The position numbers and the translations under genes were made by a program. The notes under the pieces were generated by a model. It saw nothing but the letters and a program-made list of their open reading frames with translations, had not been told where the DNA came from and made no database searches. DNA of 8,660 bases from contig QHZV01000063.1 in NCBI GenBank assembly GCA_003224785.1, positions 1 through 8,660 on the forward strand. The letters run 5' to 3'. Of the stretch, positions 1 through 5,589 are shown in pieces. This DNA is from Acidobacteriota bacterium. GTDB taxonomy: Bacteria; Acidobacteriota; Terriglobia; Terriglobales; Acidobacteriaceae. Positions within the stretch are counted from its first letter, which is position 1. Every line of letters begins with the position of its first letter.

Positions 1-1
1 A

Positions 2-613
2 TCAGTCGAATTCAAATGGCCCTTCCACAGCTCAACTGCCGGCGCCGATTTCTGGGTATTGCATGCCGACGTAAAGCTAGGGAACTCAGAGGGGCTCCAT
101 GCGCCAGTCGCGGTGAACCTGTCCGCCACGGTGCGCGAGGTTTTGCCCTCAATGGAGCCTAAAGATGTCGAAGGCCCAGTCGTGAACGCGCTTCGCAAGG
201 AAGTGGACCGCAGGCAAATCGAGTTCGTGAAGTCCGGCAAACTGGTACCGGTGCAGTTTTCCAGCCGCTACTACGATTTCAAGCGCAATAAATGGATGTT
301 CGGCAAAGCCACTGACGAGGCCATCGCGACGTTGATCACGCGAAAAGTTTTCTGGCATTCGAGAGTGCTGGGCGGAAACGTGTGGGTGGGAGATCCCGCG
401 GAAGCGCTGTACGTCGAGAGCACAATCCCACATGTGCTCGAGCTGACTCGCGGTTTAGCGGAATCGGGGTTGATGACGCTGCAAGGAGAATGGGCTTCGG
501 CCAATGCTGCGCTCATCGCACAATCAGAAAAATTCGAAGCCGACACGAAAGCCGCCCTCGCCGAGTTGGAAAAGAAACACGCGTTTGAACGCGCGCAGAC
601 GAAACCAGCTTGA
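2..613 (+). CDS. Conserved-looking protein of unknown function, 3' part (5' end outside window)
   Basis: The reading frame is open from the first bases to a TGA at 611-613, giving 203 visible residues; the true start lies upstream. A TTG at 59 could be taken as a start, but the frame before it (Trp/Phe-rich, including FKWPFHSS and GADFWVL) reads as natural protein, so I treat the gene as truncated by the window. I recognise no family. The visible part is a soluble alpha/beta-looking stretch with a central aromatic patch (SSRYYDFKRNKWMFG). It ends in about 45 Ala/Glu/Lys-rich residues (ASANAALIAQ to AELEKKHAFERAQ) likely to form a helix or coiled coil. There is no membrane segment in the visible part. 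It converges on the methyltransferase gene and a hairpin separates the two stops. The reality of the gene is fairly sure; its function is unknown. Confidence 0.7.
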   Translation, partial: SVEFKWPFHSSTAGADFWVLHADVKLGNSEGLHAPVAVNLSATVREVLPSMEPKDVEGPVVNALRKEVDRRQIEFVKSGKLVPVQFSSRYYDFKRNKWMFGKATDEAIATLITRKVFWHSRVLGGNVWVGDPAEALYVESTIPHVLELTRGLAESGLMTLQGEWASANAALIAQSEKFEADTKAALAELEKKHAFERAQTKPA

Positions 614-638
614 CTCACCTTGGAGAGAAGCAAGAACC

Positions 639-660
639 ATGTGGGACAGGCGTCCCACAT
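639..660. terminator. Perfect 9-bp hairpin between two convergent genes, possible bidirectional terminator
   Basis: ATGTGGGAC at 639-647 pairs perfectly with GTCCCACAT at 652-660 around the loop AGGC. The hairpin lies 26 bases after the stop of the upstream plus-strand gene and 11 bases beyond the stop of the minus-strand methyltransferase gene, so it could end transcripts from both. No real U-tract follows on the plus strand; on the minus strand the following bases are mildly T-rich (GGTTCTTGCTTCTC). It may instead be a copy of a dispersed palindromic repeat. Confidence 0.5.
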
Positions 661-670
661 ATCCCACGCG

Positions 671-1495
671 TTACGATCGCCTCTGCCGTGCCGCTTCATA
701 CAAAATAATGCTTGCCGCAATTCCCGCGTTCAGCGACTCGACGCGTTCGGAATGCGGAATCATGATCAGCCCGTCCATTTGCGCGAGCAGCTTCTTGTCA
801 AGGCCCGCGCCTTCATTGCCGATGAAAATGGCCACTTTGCTGGCGAGGTCCGCCATAGCAAGACTCTCGCCCTTGTGCGAAGAAGTTGCCAGCAATCGGA
901 ATCCACGCGCCCGGATCTGCCCCAGCGCTTCCGACGTTTGAACTCGGACGGTCATCAATCGAAAGGCCGAACCCGCTGAAGCGCGCACGGTTTTACTGTT
1001 GTACGCGCTCACGGTTCCCTCGCCGATCAGCACGCCTTGCGCGCCGAACGCCTCTGCCGAGCGCAGAATCGTGCCCAGATTTCCGGGGTCCTGCACGCCA
1101 GCGATCACCAGCAGCGGCCCCGCCGAGCCACTATCCAGAATGTCTTGCGGCCCAAAGTTCTTCACCTGGACCAAAGCCGCAACCCCCTGCGGGGTTTCAC
1201 TGGGGACGACGCCGGCAAACAGACGATCGGGCAGAAGCAGCGTGTCCACGTGGGATCCCATCTGCGGCAATACCCGAGTGGCGAGGCCCTGCGCTGATTC
1301 GCTGAAAAAGACAGCACGAAATTTCAGCCCGCTGCGAATTGCTTCTTCCGTAATTCGCACGCCTTCGATCGCGCACTCACCAGATGCGGTCAGCTCGCCC
1401 CGCGCAAACGCCTGTCGCAACTCTTTCACCAGCGCATTGTGCTTGCCTTCAATGCGCCGCAGACGCGCTGTCGCCATATGTGGACTGCCAGTCAA
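671..1495 (-). CDS. SpoU/TrmH-family RNA 2'-O-ribose methyltransferase
   Basis: This is an S-adenosylmethionine-dependent methyltransferase of the SPOUT (knotted) class, acting on the ribose 2'-OH of rRNA or tRNA in the cytoplasm. All three SpoU motifs are visible in the 274 residues: motif 1 DPGNLGTILRSAEAFG (about 136-151), motif 2 IFIGNEGAGL (about 223-232), and motif 3 MIPHSERVESLNAGIA (about 245-260) with the invariant SLN. The N-terminal 115 residues, including EGVRITEEAIRSG, match the L30e-like RNA substrate-binding domain of the RlmB/TsnR group. I chose the TTG at 1495 because GGGAG lies 7 bases upstream. An in-frame ATG at 1477 has no such site but gives a more usual N-terminus (MATARLRRIEGKHNALVKEL). 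The gene is divergent from tsaC. The target nucleotide cannot be told from sequence. Confidence 0.93.
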   Translation of the reverse strand: MTGSPHMATARLRRIEGKHNALVKELRQAFARGELTASGECAIEGVRITEEAIRSGLKFRAVFFSESAQGLATRVLPQMGSHVDTLLLPDRLFAGVVPSETPQGVAALVQVKNFGPQDILDSGSAGPLLVIAGVQDPGNLGTILRSAEAFGAQGVLIGEGTVSAYNSKTVRASAGSAFRLMTVRVQTSEALGQIRARGFRLLATSSHKGESLAMADLASKVAIFIGNEGAGLDKKLLAQMDGLIMIPHSERVESLNAGIAASIILYEAARQRRS

Positions 1496-1502
1496 TTTCG
1501 CG

Positions 1503-1507
1503 CTCCC
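1503..1507 (-). promoter_or_regulatory. Shine-Dalgarno site supporting the TTG start of the methyltransferase
   Basis: The minus strand reads GGGAG, then 7 bases, then TTG (start at 1495). The alternative ATG at 1477 has no purine-rich site at a usual distance, so this element favours the longer protein with six extra residues. Confidence 0.45.
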
Positions 1508-1597
1508 AGTCAGACCAGATGATATCCGAACGCTGACGCCGCGCTCGGCTTCGACTGAGCTCTCGTGTTATCTTAACTCTCGCAAACCCAATAACCC

Positions 1598-1601
1598 GGA
1601 G
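1598..1601 (+). promoter_or_regulatory. Shine-Dalgarno site that decides the tsaC start
   Basis: GGAG at 1598-1601 is followed by 6 bases and then GTG at 1608. The GTG at 1614 would be 12 bases away and the ATG at 1620 would be 18 bases away, both too far. The GGAG immediately before the ATG is too close to serve it. Confidence 0.6.
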
Positions 1602-1607
1602 ACTCGT

Positions 1608-2255
1608 GTGCGCGTGGAGATGGTCAAGATCAACAGTGAAAAACCGGAGCCTTCGCTCATCCGTTATGCAGCAGATCAGATTCGCGCCGGCGAAGTTCTG
1701 GGAATGCCGACCGACACTTTTTACGGCCTCGCTGCCGATCCGTTTAATCTTCGCGCCGTCGAACGCGTTTATGAAATAAAGTCGCGCTCCCGCCATAAGC
1801 CGCTGTCGCTGCTAATTGCGGATGTAGAACAGGCCGAGGACCTCGCCAAGCCGCTGCCGCAAGAATTTCACGCGCTGGCAAAAAAGTTCTGGCCTGGACC
1901 GCTGACCATCATTGTGAGAGCTGCGTCGCGGGTGGCGCTCAAAGTCACCGCGAACTCGGGCAATTTCTCTTTGCGCGTTCCCAACGCCCCGATTCCTCTG
2001 GCGGTCGTTGAAGCTGCGCAGATTCCTATCACCGCAACGTCCGCGAATCTAAGCGGCGAGAACGAGTGCACTACTGCTATCGCCGTGCGCGATCAGCTTG
2101 GGATGCGGATACCCATCATCGTGGATGGCGGCGTTTCTCCCCGCGAAATCGCCTCCACCATCATTGACCTCACCGATGAAGAGGCGCGCTGGAAAATCCT
2201 GCGAGAGGGCGCAATCTCGTCACAGGAAATTTCAGAATTTTTCGCGAAGGGGTGA
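1608..2255 (+). CDS. tsaC: L-threonylcarbamoyladenylate synthase (YrdC/Sua5 family)
   Basis: The enzyme makes threonylcarbamoyl-AMP from threonine, bicarbonate and ATP, the first step of the N6-threonylcarbamoyladenosine (t6A) modification at position 37 of ANN-decoding tRNAs; TsaBDE then transfer the group. The 215 residues cover one YrdC domain: PTDTFYGLAAD (34-44), the K/R-rich KSRSRHKP (58-65), FWPGPLT (94-100), RVPN (123-126), TATSANLSG (142-150), DGG (173-175) and the late ST-I (183-186). There is no C-terminal Sua5 extension, so this is the short bacterial form. I start at GTG 1608 because of the spaced GGAG and because the resulting N-terminus (MRVEMVKINSEKP) resembles the M-x-T-E-hydrophobic-x-K-I opening of many homologues. 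A longer open frame upstream to 999 is antisense to the methyltransferase and is not coding. The stop overlaps the next gene by 4 bases. Confidence 0.95.
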   Translation: MRVEMVKINSEKPEPSLIRYAADQIRAGEVLGMPTDTFYGLAADPFNLRAVERVYEIKSRSRHKPLSLLIADVEQAEDLAKPLPQEFHALAKKFWPGPLTIIVRAASRVALKVTANSGNFSLRVPNAPIPLAVVEAAQIPITATSANLSGENECTTAIAVRDQLGMRIPIIVDGGVSPREIASTIIDLTDEEARWKILREGAISSQEISEFFAKG

Positions 2256-2866
2256 TCGCGACGGCCCGCCGCAACTTTGCGTTTTGGCTGTTCTGGATTG
2301 CGATCTGTGCCTTGGTTTGTCTGGTGGGCGCGCTGGCCGCGATTGTTCCGTCCATCATTCACGATTCGCGTAAGCAGGAACTGCATCAGGCCGACGCGAT
2401 TATCGTGTTTGGCGCTGCTCAATATGATGGCCGACCTTCCCCGGTTTTCCGCGCGCGACTCGATCATGCCAATGACCTATTCCGCAAAGGCCTGGCCCCA
2501 GTTGTGATCACGACTGGAGGCGCAGCCGCCGATCCCAAGTACAGCGAAGGCGGCGTGGGCCACGACTACCTCATGCGCAAGGGTGTACCGGAAGCCGCGC
2601 TGATCGCCGAAACCCAGGCGTCTGATACAGCCGAGTCTGCTGCGCGTGTAGCCGTGATCATGCGGACCAATCGCATGAAGAACTGCATTGCCGTCAGCGA
2701 CGCCTATCACATGTTCCGCATCCGCAAGCTGCTGGAGCATGAGGGCATGCAGGTTCTGCTTGCGCCTCGGCCGGACTCAAAATCGAAGTCGGCAGTGCAG
2801 AGGACGTTGGCGATCATGCGCGAGAGTGCGAGTTATCTGCTCTGGCGAATAGGAGTGCGAAGCTAA
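2252..2866 (+). CDS. Membrane-anchored DUF218 protein (SanA/ElyC/YdcF-like)
   Basis: This 204-residue protein has one N-terminal membrane segment (about 9-35, FAFWLFWIAICALVCLVGAL core) followed by a DUF218 domain (about 46-195). The family signature is present: ADAIIVFGAAQYDGRPS (47-63) with RL-x2-A-x2-L after it, TTGG (87-90), SEG (98-100), GVP..ALIAE (111-120) and SDAYHMFR (149-156), the last carrying a conserved His. SanA and ElyC relatives act at the cell envelope (permeability, undecaprenyl-phosphate/peptidoglycan homeostasis), but the biochemical activity of the family is not settled. The GTG start overlaps the tsaC stop as GTGA, which argues for co-transcription and translational coupling; AAGG just before the GTG is too close for a good ribosome site. 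With no other start nearby, I accept this one. A role linked to tRNA modification is not implied. Confidence 0.85.
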   Translation: MIATARRNFAFWLFWIAICALVCLVGALAAIVPSIIHDSRKQELHQADAIIVFGAAQYDGRPSPVFRARLDHANDLFRKGLAPVVITTGGAAADPKYSEGGVGHDYLMRKGVPEAALIAETQASDTAESAARVAVIMRTNRMKNCIAVSDAYHMFRIRKLLEHEGMQVLLAPRPDSKSKSAVQRTLAIMRESASYLLWRIGVRS

Positions 2867-2871
2867 AACCT

Positions 2872-2965
2872 TTCACAACGGAGACACAGAGGCACCCAGA
2901 AAAACAAGAAATGGCTCTGTCACACCAGATCTGGTCGCCCTATGTCTTTGTGTACCTGCGGTGAA
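2872..2965. repeat. Imperfect palindromic element with CACAGAGG-type arms, copy 1
   Basis: The left end (2872-2894, TTCACAACGGAGACACAGAGG and on) and the reverse complement of the right end (2943-2965, TTCACCGCAGGTACACAAAG and on) agree at about 16 of 23 positions. The two ends are therefore decayed inverted copies of one sequence. Between them lies a perfect 12-base palindrome, ACCAGATCTGGT, at 2924-2935. The element fills the space between the convergent DUF218 and YfiT genes and could act as a bidirectional terminator, or be a small non-autonomous or REP-like repeat. No transposase is associated. Confidence 0.5.
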
Positions 2966-2972
2966 CGAAACT

Positions 2973-3497
2973 TTACCAGCCCATCCTCTTTCTCAACTCG
3001 GTTACGTGTGCCACGTGGTGCTTCCCATGCCATGCATAAATCCCGAGATTTTTCTCCAGTGAAACCGGGCCGAGTTCGGGATGACGAAATTGCCGGTTCC
3101 AAGCTTCCGGACTTAGAGATCGAAGAAGCTGTACCCACCGTGTGTGCAATGCGTCGAGCAGCGTGAGCGATACTTCCACCGGCGTGGATTGCGTGTCTGC
3201 GAGCTGTGCCCAACGATCTTCGGCGTACGGTTTGATCGTCGGTCCATCTTCGGTCAACGCCAGCTTCCAACGGACATAGGCGTTCATGTGACTGTCTGGA
3301 AGATGATGGATAACCTGCCGCACCGTCCATCCACCGTCGCGATAGGGAGTATCGAGCTGCTGCGGGGAGAAACCAGAAACTGCGGCGCGCAGTGCTGCGG
3401 GCGCTCGTTCAATGTCACCGATTAGCGCCTTTCTCTGATCTTCCGAATACGGTCCTTCGAAGTGAAACTTGCCAATTGGATATCGCGGATCAGTCAT
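2973..3497 (-). CDS. YfiT-type DinB-fold metal-dependent hydrolase/thiol transferase
   Basis: The 174-residue product closely matches my memory of Bacillus subtilis YfiT in length and in landmarks: YPIGKF (6-11), LDTPYRDGGWTVRQV-HH (48-65), DSHMNAYVR-K-ALTEDGP (68 onward), a run near YAEDRW, LH-RW-LLR, and the end HGKHHVAHVTELRKRMGW (157-174). The fold is a four-helix DinB bundle binding a metal through three histidines; the candidates are a His of the pair 64/65 together with H160 and H164. Family members are annotated as bacillithiol or related low-molecular-weight thiol transferases, or as metal hydrolases; the thiol used here is unknown. I start at the ATG at 3497, preceded by AGGGGAG at 5 bases, because homologues begin with this MT-x-x-x-YPIG sequence; the open frame continues upstream to 3626 without homology. 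It sits alone between two palindromic elements. Confidence 0.9.
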   Translation of the reverse strand: MTDPRYPIGKFHFEGPYSEDQRKALIGDIERAPAALRAAVSGFSPQQLDTPYRDGGWTVRQVIHHLPDSHMNAYVRWKLALTEDGPTIKPYAEDRWAQLADTQSTPVEVSLTLLDALHTRWVQLLRSLSPEAWNRQFRHPELGPVSLEKNLGIYAWHGKHHVAHVTELRKRMGW

Positions 3498-3574
3498 GTG
3501 TGCTCCCCTTTCCCGAATCAGATGCGTTGCAGCATCAAACGCTCTAACTTCTCCAGGCCAATCTGTGCTCCTCC

Positions 3575-3637
3575 ATGTGGCCTCCATGTCCTCTGTAGTT
3601 AAAAAATGCGAAACCACAGAGGCCACAGAGCTTCACA
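3575..3637. repeat. Imperfect palindromic element with CACAGAGG-type arms, copy 2
   Basis: The left arm (about 3576-3600, containing CCTCCATGTCCTCTGTAGTT) pairs with the right arm (3612-3637, AACCACAGAGGCCACAGAGC then TTCACA) around AAAAAATGCGA. The inner 11 base pairs contain a single mismatch, and the arms then continue with several mismatches and a one-base shift. The arm sequence is a CACAGAGG-rich repeat related to the element at 2872-2965. It lies between the YfiT start and the DUF92 stop, where it could also act as a terminator for the DUF92 transcript. Confidence 0.6.
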
Positions 3638-3653
3638 GAGTAACGCCACCGAG

Positions 3654-4403
3654 TCACTGCAAAATCAGAATTGCGAGTACTGCCGCGATTGCAGTCGAAA
3701 TGAAGTTGACCCCATTATTTCCAAGTACTCGGCGATGTTCGAGCGTTGCCCCTAGAATGCTATCCGCAATGGTTCCTGCCACCCCGGCTCCCGCACAAAT
3801 AAAAGCCGCACGCGATCCAAATACTCCTGTCAGGCGGCAAACCTGAGCAACAATGCATGCGGCAATGACGCCAGCGGCGCTACCAAGCAAGGTAATCGCG
3901 CCATTCGTTCCGGGAGCAGCCCGTCTCCAATTCGTGATCAGTCGAGGCACTCCGCCAATCGCCTGTCCAATCTCACTTGATACCGTATCTGCCGCCGCTT
4001 CCGCCAGCGCCGCTCCCATCGCAACCAGCAATGCGGCTTTCGGCGCGGCGACAAACAGCAATGAGCAAGCCGACGCTACTCCCAAGTTGGCCAGCACCTG
4101 GGTTGCGTCTCGGCCTGTCTTCGCTTCAGCCGCTCCGAGGCTCTGCTTTCTGCGATAGCCGAAACGAGTCGCAATCCAGGTGAGCACAAAAACCGTCAGC
4201 AGCGCCGCAAAGCCGCCAATTCCCGCCGCCCACAACAACGCGAAGCATACCCCCGCCCCAAGTAACGCTCCGCCGGTTGTGACACCTCTTACTACCCTTC
4301 CCAAACTCGCGAAAACGATGGTTAGGAGCGCAAATAGCCACGGATTTCGTCCATGCCCAACTGCAAAGATCACCGCAATCTGATCTAAGTGGCGCATTTT
4401 CAA
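3654..4403 (-). CDS. DUF92 family integral membrane protein
   Basis: The 249-residue, very hydrophobic protein has about six membrane segments (roughly 21-33, 43-78, 104-135, 170-190, 199-218, 234-249). The DUF92 hallmarks are visible: GRVVRGVTTGGALLGA (35-50), the charged loop RRKQSLG..EAKTGRDATQVLANLGVA (84-110), AAADTVSSEIGQ (136-147), GTNGAITLLGSAAG (165-178), ADSILGATLE (213-222) and NNGVNF (229-234). The family includes eukaryotic TMEM19 and plant VTE6, a phytyl-phosphate kinase. A polyprenyl/phytyl-phosphate kinase role in bacteria is possible, but I only infer it. The start is uncertain: TTG at 4403 and ATG at 4397 are in frame, neither has a Shine-Dalgarno site, and a hairpin lies directly upstream. 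The gene diverges from ku, with 229 bases between them. Confidence 0.88.
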   Translation of the reverse strand: MKMRHLDQIAVIFAVGHGRNPWLFALLTIVFASLGRVVRGVTTGGALLGAGVCFALLWAAGIGGFAALLTVFVLTWIATRFGYRRKQSLGAAEAKTGRDATQVLANLGVASACSLLFVAAPKAALLVAMGAALAEAAADTVSSEIGQAIGGVPRLITNWRRAAPGTNGAITLLGSAAGVIAACIVAQVCRLTGVFGSRAAFICAGAGVAGTIADSILGATLEHRRVLGNNGVNFISTAIAAVLAILILQ

Positions 4404-4632
4404 TAAGAAGAAGGCACCAAGCGCCTTCTGGTTGATCGCGAGTGCCCCGCACCACGCCAGTAAACACCAGATGTGGCACCCTCAAATGCCAACCACCAGC
4501 CGTCCAGCTTTCGTACTGGGTTACCCGAACATTTCCCCTGCATCAAAATGCCGGATGTAGTCTAAACTGCTACGCGGTGTACCGTTTGGGAGGGACGCGG
4601 CTCTGGCGTCGCCCCGAATCTGAGGAGAAACT
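4404..4632. other. Divergent intergenic region between DUF92 and ku
   Basis: No reading frame of credible composition is found here. Apart from the hairpin at 4410-4428 and the ribosome site of ku (GAGGAG at about 4622-4627, 5 bases before the ATG), I see no clear promoter hexamers. TCTAAA near 4560 is a weak -10-like candidate for ku but is about 70 bases from the start. Confidence 0.4.
4410..4428 (-). promoter_or_regulatory. Hairpin followed by a U-rich stretch directly upstream of the DUF92 start
   Basis: On the minus strand GAAGGC and GCCTTC form a perfect 6-bp stem, extendable by a G-U and a C-G pair to a 3-base loop. This is followed by TTCTTATTGAAAATG, in which TTG (4403) and ATG (4397) are the candidate starts. 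A stem and U-rich tract in place of a ribosome binding site looks like an attenuator or a structured leader. It could equally be chance. Confidence 0.35.
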
Positions 4633-5460
4633 ATGGCGGCCTCCGTCTGGTCTGGATATCTTACCTTTGGCTTGATCTCAATGCCGGTGCGCCTGCATTC
4701 CGGCGCCCGCAGCTCGGGCATTTCGTTCAATCAGCTTCATCGCACTGACCATCATCGCGTGAAGCAGCAACTCATATGCCCACTCGATAACACGGTGCTC
4801 GACCGCAGCGAGATCGTGAAGGGTTACGAGTTTCGCAAGAACGAGTACGTCATCATCGAACCGGAGGAGATCAAAAAGATTGAGCCTAAGACCGCGAAGA
4901 CTATGGAGATCCTCGAATTCGTAAAGTCGAGGGACGTTGATCCCGTATATTTTGAGTCCTCTTATTACATGGTTCCAGAAGAAGCCGGCCGCCGTCCTTA
5001 TGCGCTGTTGACAAAGGCGCTCGAGGAAAGCGAATACGTCGCCATCGCCAAACTCACCATGCACAACCGCGAGTACACAGTGTTTTTGCGTCCGCACGAA
5101 GGTGGAATGATGCTGCACACGATGTATTACGAGGAAGAAGTACGCAAGGTGGAAGGCTTCGGAGCGCCCGACGTTGAGCTGAAAGATGCGGAAGTGAGAG
5201 TCGCGCATCAGCTGATCGAGGCACTTGCTGCGGAATGGGAGCCAGAGAAATACAAAGACGATTTCCAGGAAAATCTCAAGAACCTGATCCAGACCAAGCT
5301 CGAGGGCGGCACCATCGCCGAAGTGGAAAAACCAAAGAAACTGGCACCGGTTGTGGATCTCATGGCCGCGCTCAAGCAGAGTCTTGCCGAGATGGAAGGC
5401 AAGAAGAAGCCGGTAGCGATGGCACCAGTTGCGGCGGGGCAATCACGCAAACGAAAATAG
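4633..5460 (+). CDS. ku: Bacterial Ku protein, non-homologous end joining
   Basis: Ku forms a homodimeric ring on double-strand DNA ends and recruits the ligase LigD for end joining. The 275 residues show the bacterial Ku core from the start: VWSGYLTFGLISMPVRL (5-21), FNQLHRTDHHRVKQQLICP (32-50), DRSEIVKGYEF (57-67), then EPEEI, IEILEF-like MEILEFV (91-97), YFESSYYMVPEEAG (106-119), PYALL..AL, TVFLRPHEGGMMLHTMYYEEEVR (149-171), and the C-terminal helical part WEPEKYKDDFQENL (202-215). The final 45 residues are low-complexity and lysine/arginine-rich (KPKKLAP, EGKKKPVA, QSRKRK), like the basic DNA-binding tails of other bacterial Ku proteins. Length is normal for the family. GAGGAG sits 5 bases before the ATG. 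No ligD lies in the window, and the neighbours are unrelated to repair. Confidence 0.97.
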   Translation: MAASVWSGYLTFGLISMPVRLHSGARSSGISFNQLHRTDHHRVKQQLICPLDNTVLDRSEIVKGYEFRKNEYVIIEPEEIKKIEPKTAKTMEILEFVKSRDVDPVYFESSYYMVPEEAGRRPYALLTKALEESEYVAIAKLTMHNREYTVFLRPHEGGMMLHTMYYEEEVRKVEGFGAPDVELKDAEVRVAHQLIEALAAEWEPEKYKDDFQENLKNLIQTKLEGGTIAEVEKPKKLAPVVDLMAALKQSLAEMEGKKKPVAMAPVAAGQSRKRK

Positions 5461-5508
5461 TTCGCTCTACAACCAAAAGCCACTTCGCACGCTTCCTACC
5501 CTCTTTGC

Positions 5509-5523
5509 GCGAGTGCGGCTCGC
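5509..5523 (+). terminator. Short stem-loop after ku, weak terminator candidate
   Basis: GCGAG (5509-5513) pairs with CTCGC (5519-5523) around TGCGG, and flanking TT/AA could add two pairs across a 2-base bulge. It lies about 50 bases after the ku stop. No T-tract follows, so rho-independent function is doubtful. Confidence 0.25.
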
Positions 5524-5570
5524 AATAGGCTTTCGACCGAGCAGCGGTGGCGCAGATTTCGCTAAGCCGT

Positions 5571-5576
5571 TAGAAT
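5571..5576 (+). promoter_or_regulatory. Possible -10 box for the beta-propeller gene
   Basis: TAGAAT at 5571-5576 differs from TATAAT at one position and lies 13 bases before the ATG at 5590. A transcript from it would have a leader of only a few bases, which fits the lack of any Shine-Dalgarno site before this ATG (CAAACTCTCCCA). I see no convincing -35 at 17 bases upstream. Confidence 0.3.
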
Positions 5577-5589
5577 ACAAACTCTCCCA

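Larger units (their letters stand above)
1496..1607. promoter_or_regulatory. Divergent intergenic region with likely back-to-back promoters
   Basis: The 112 bases between the divergent methyltransferase and tsaC starts must serve both. On the minus strand TATCAT (reverse complement of 1519-1524) is one base from a -10 consensus and lies about 24 bases before the TTG start. On the plus strand TATCTT at 1569-1574 is a weaker -10-like hexamer about 34 bases before the GTG start. I see no good -35 for either, so these are suggestions only. Confidence 0.3.

Noticed and set aside
271..720. 149-codon minus-strand open frame
   Set aside because: It is antisense to the left-edge gene and runs through the intergenic hairpin into the methyltransferase end, with shadow-like composition.
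999..1607. Upstream extension of the tsaC reading frame
   Set aside because: It is antisense to the methyltransferase gene, has unnatural composition, and lacks a ribosome site. The YrdC homology begins only after 1608.
3498..3626. 43-residue N-terminal extension of the YfiT-like protein
   Set aside because: The family begins at the YPIG-type N-terminus. The ATG at 3497 has a strong ribosome site, and the extension overlaps the palindromic repeat.
2872..3637. CRISPR array or composite transposon around the yfiT-like gene
   Set aside because: There are only two diverged palindromes, no regular spacers, no target-site duplication that I can see, and no transposase.
4678..5442. Long open frame of 254 codons on the minus strand
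   Set aside because: It lies wholly antisense to ku, whose protein is unambiguous. Its translation is His/Leu/Phe-rich shadow sequence without family features.
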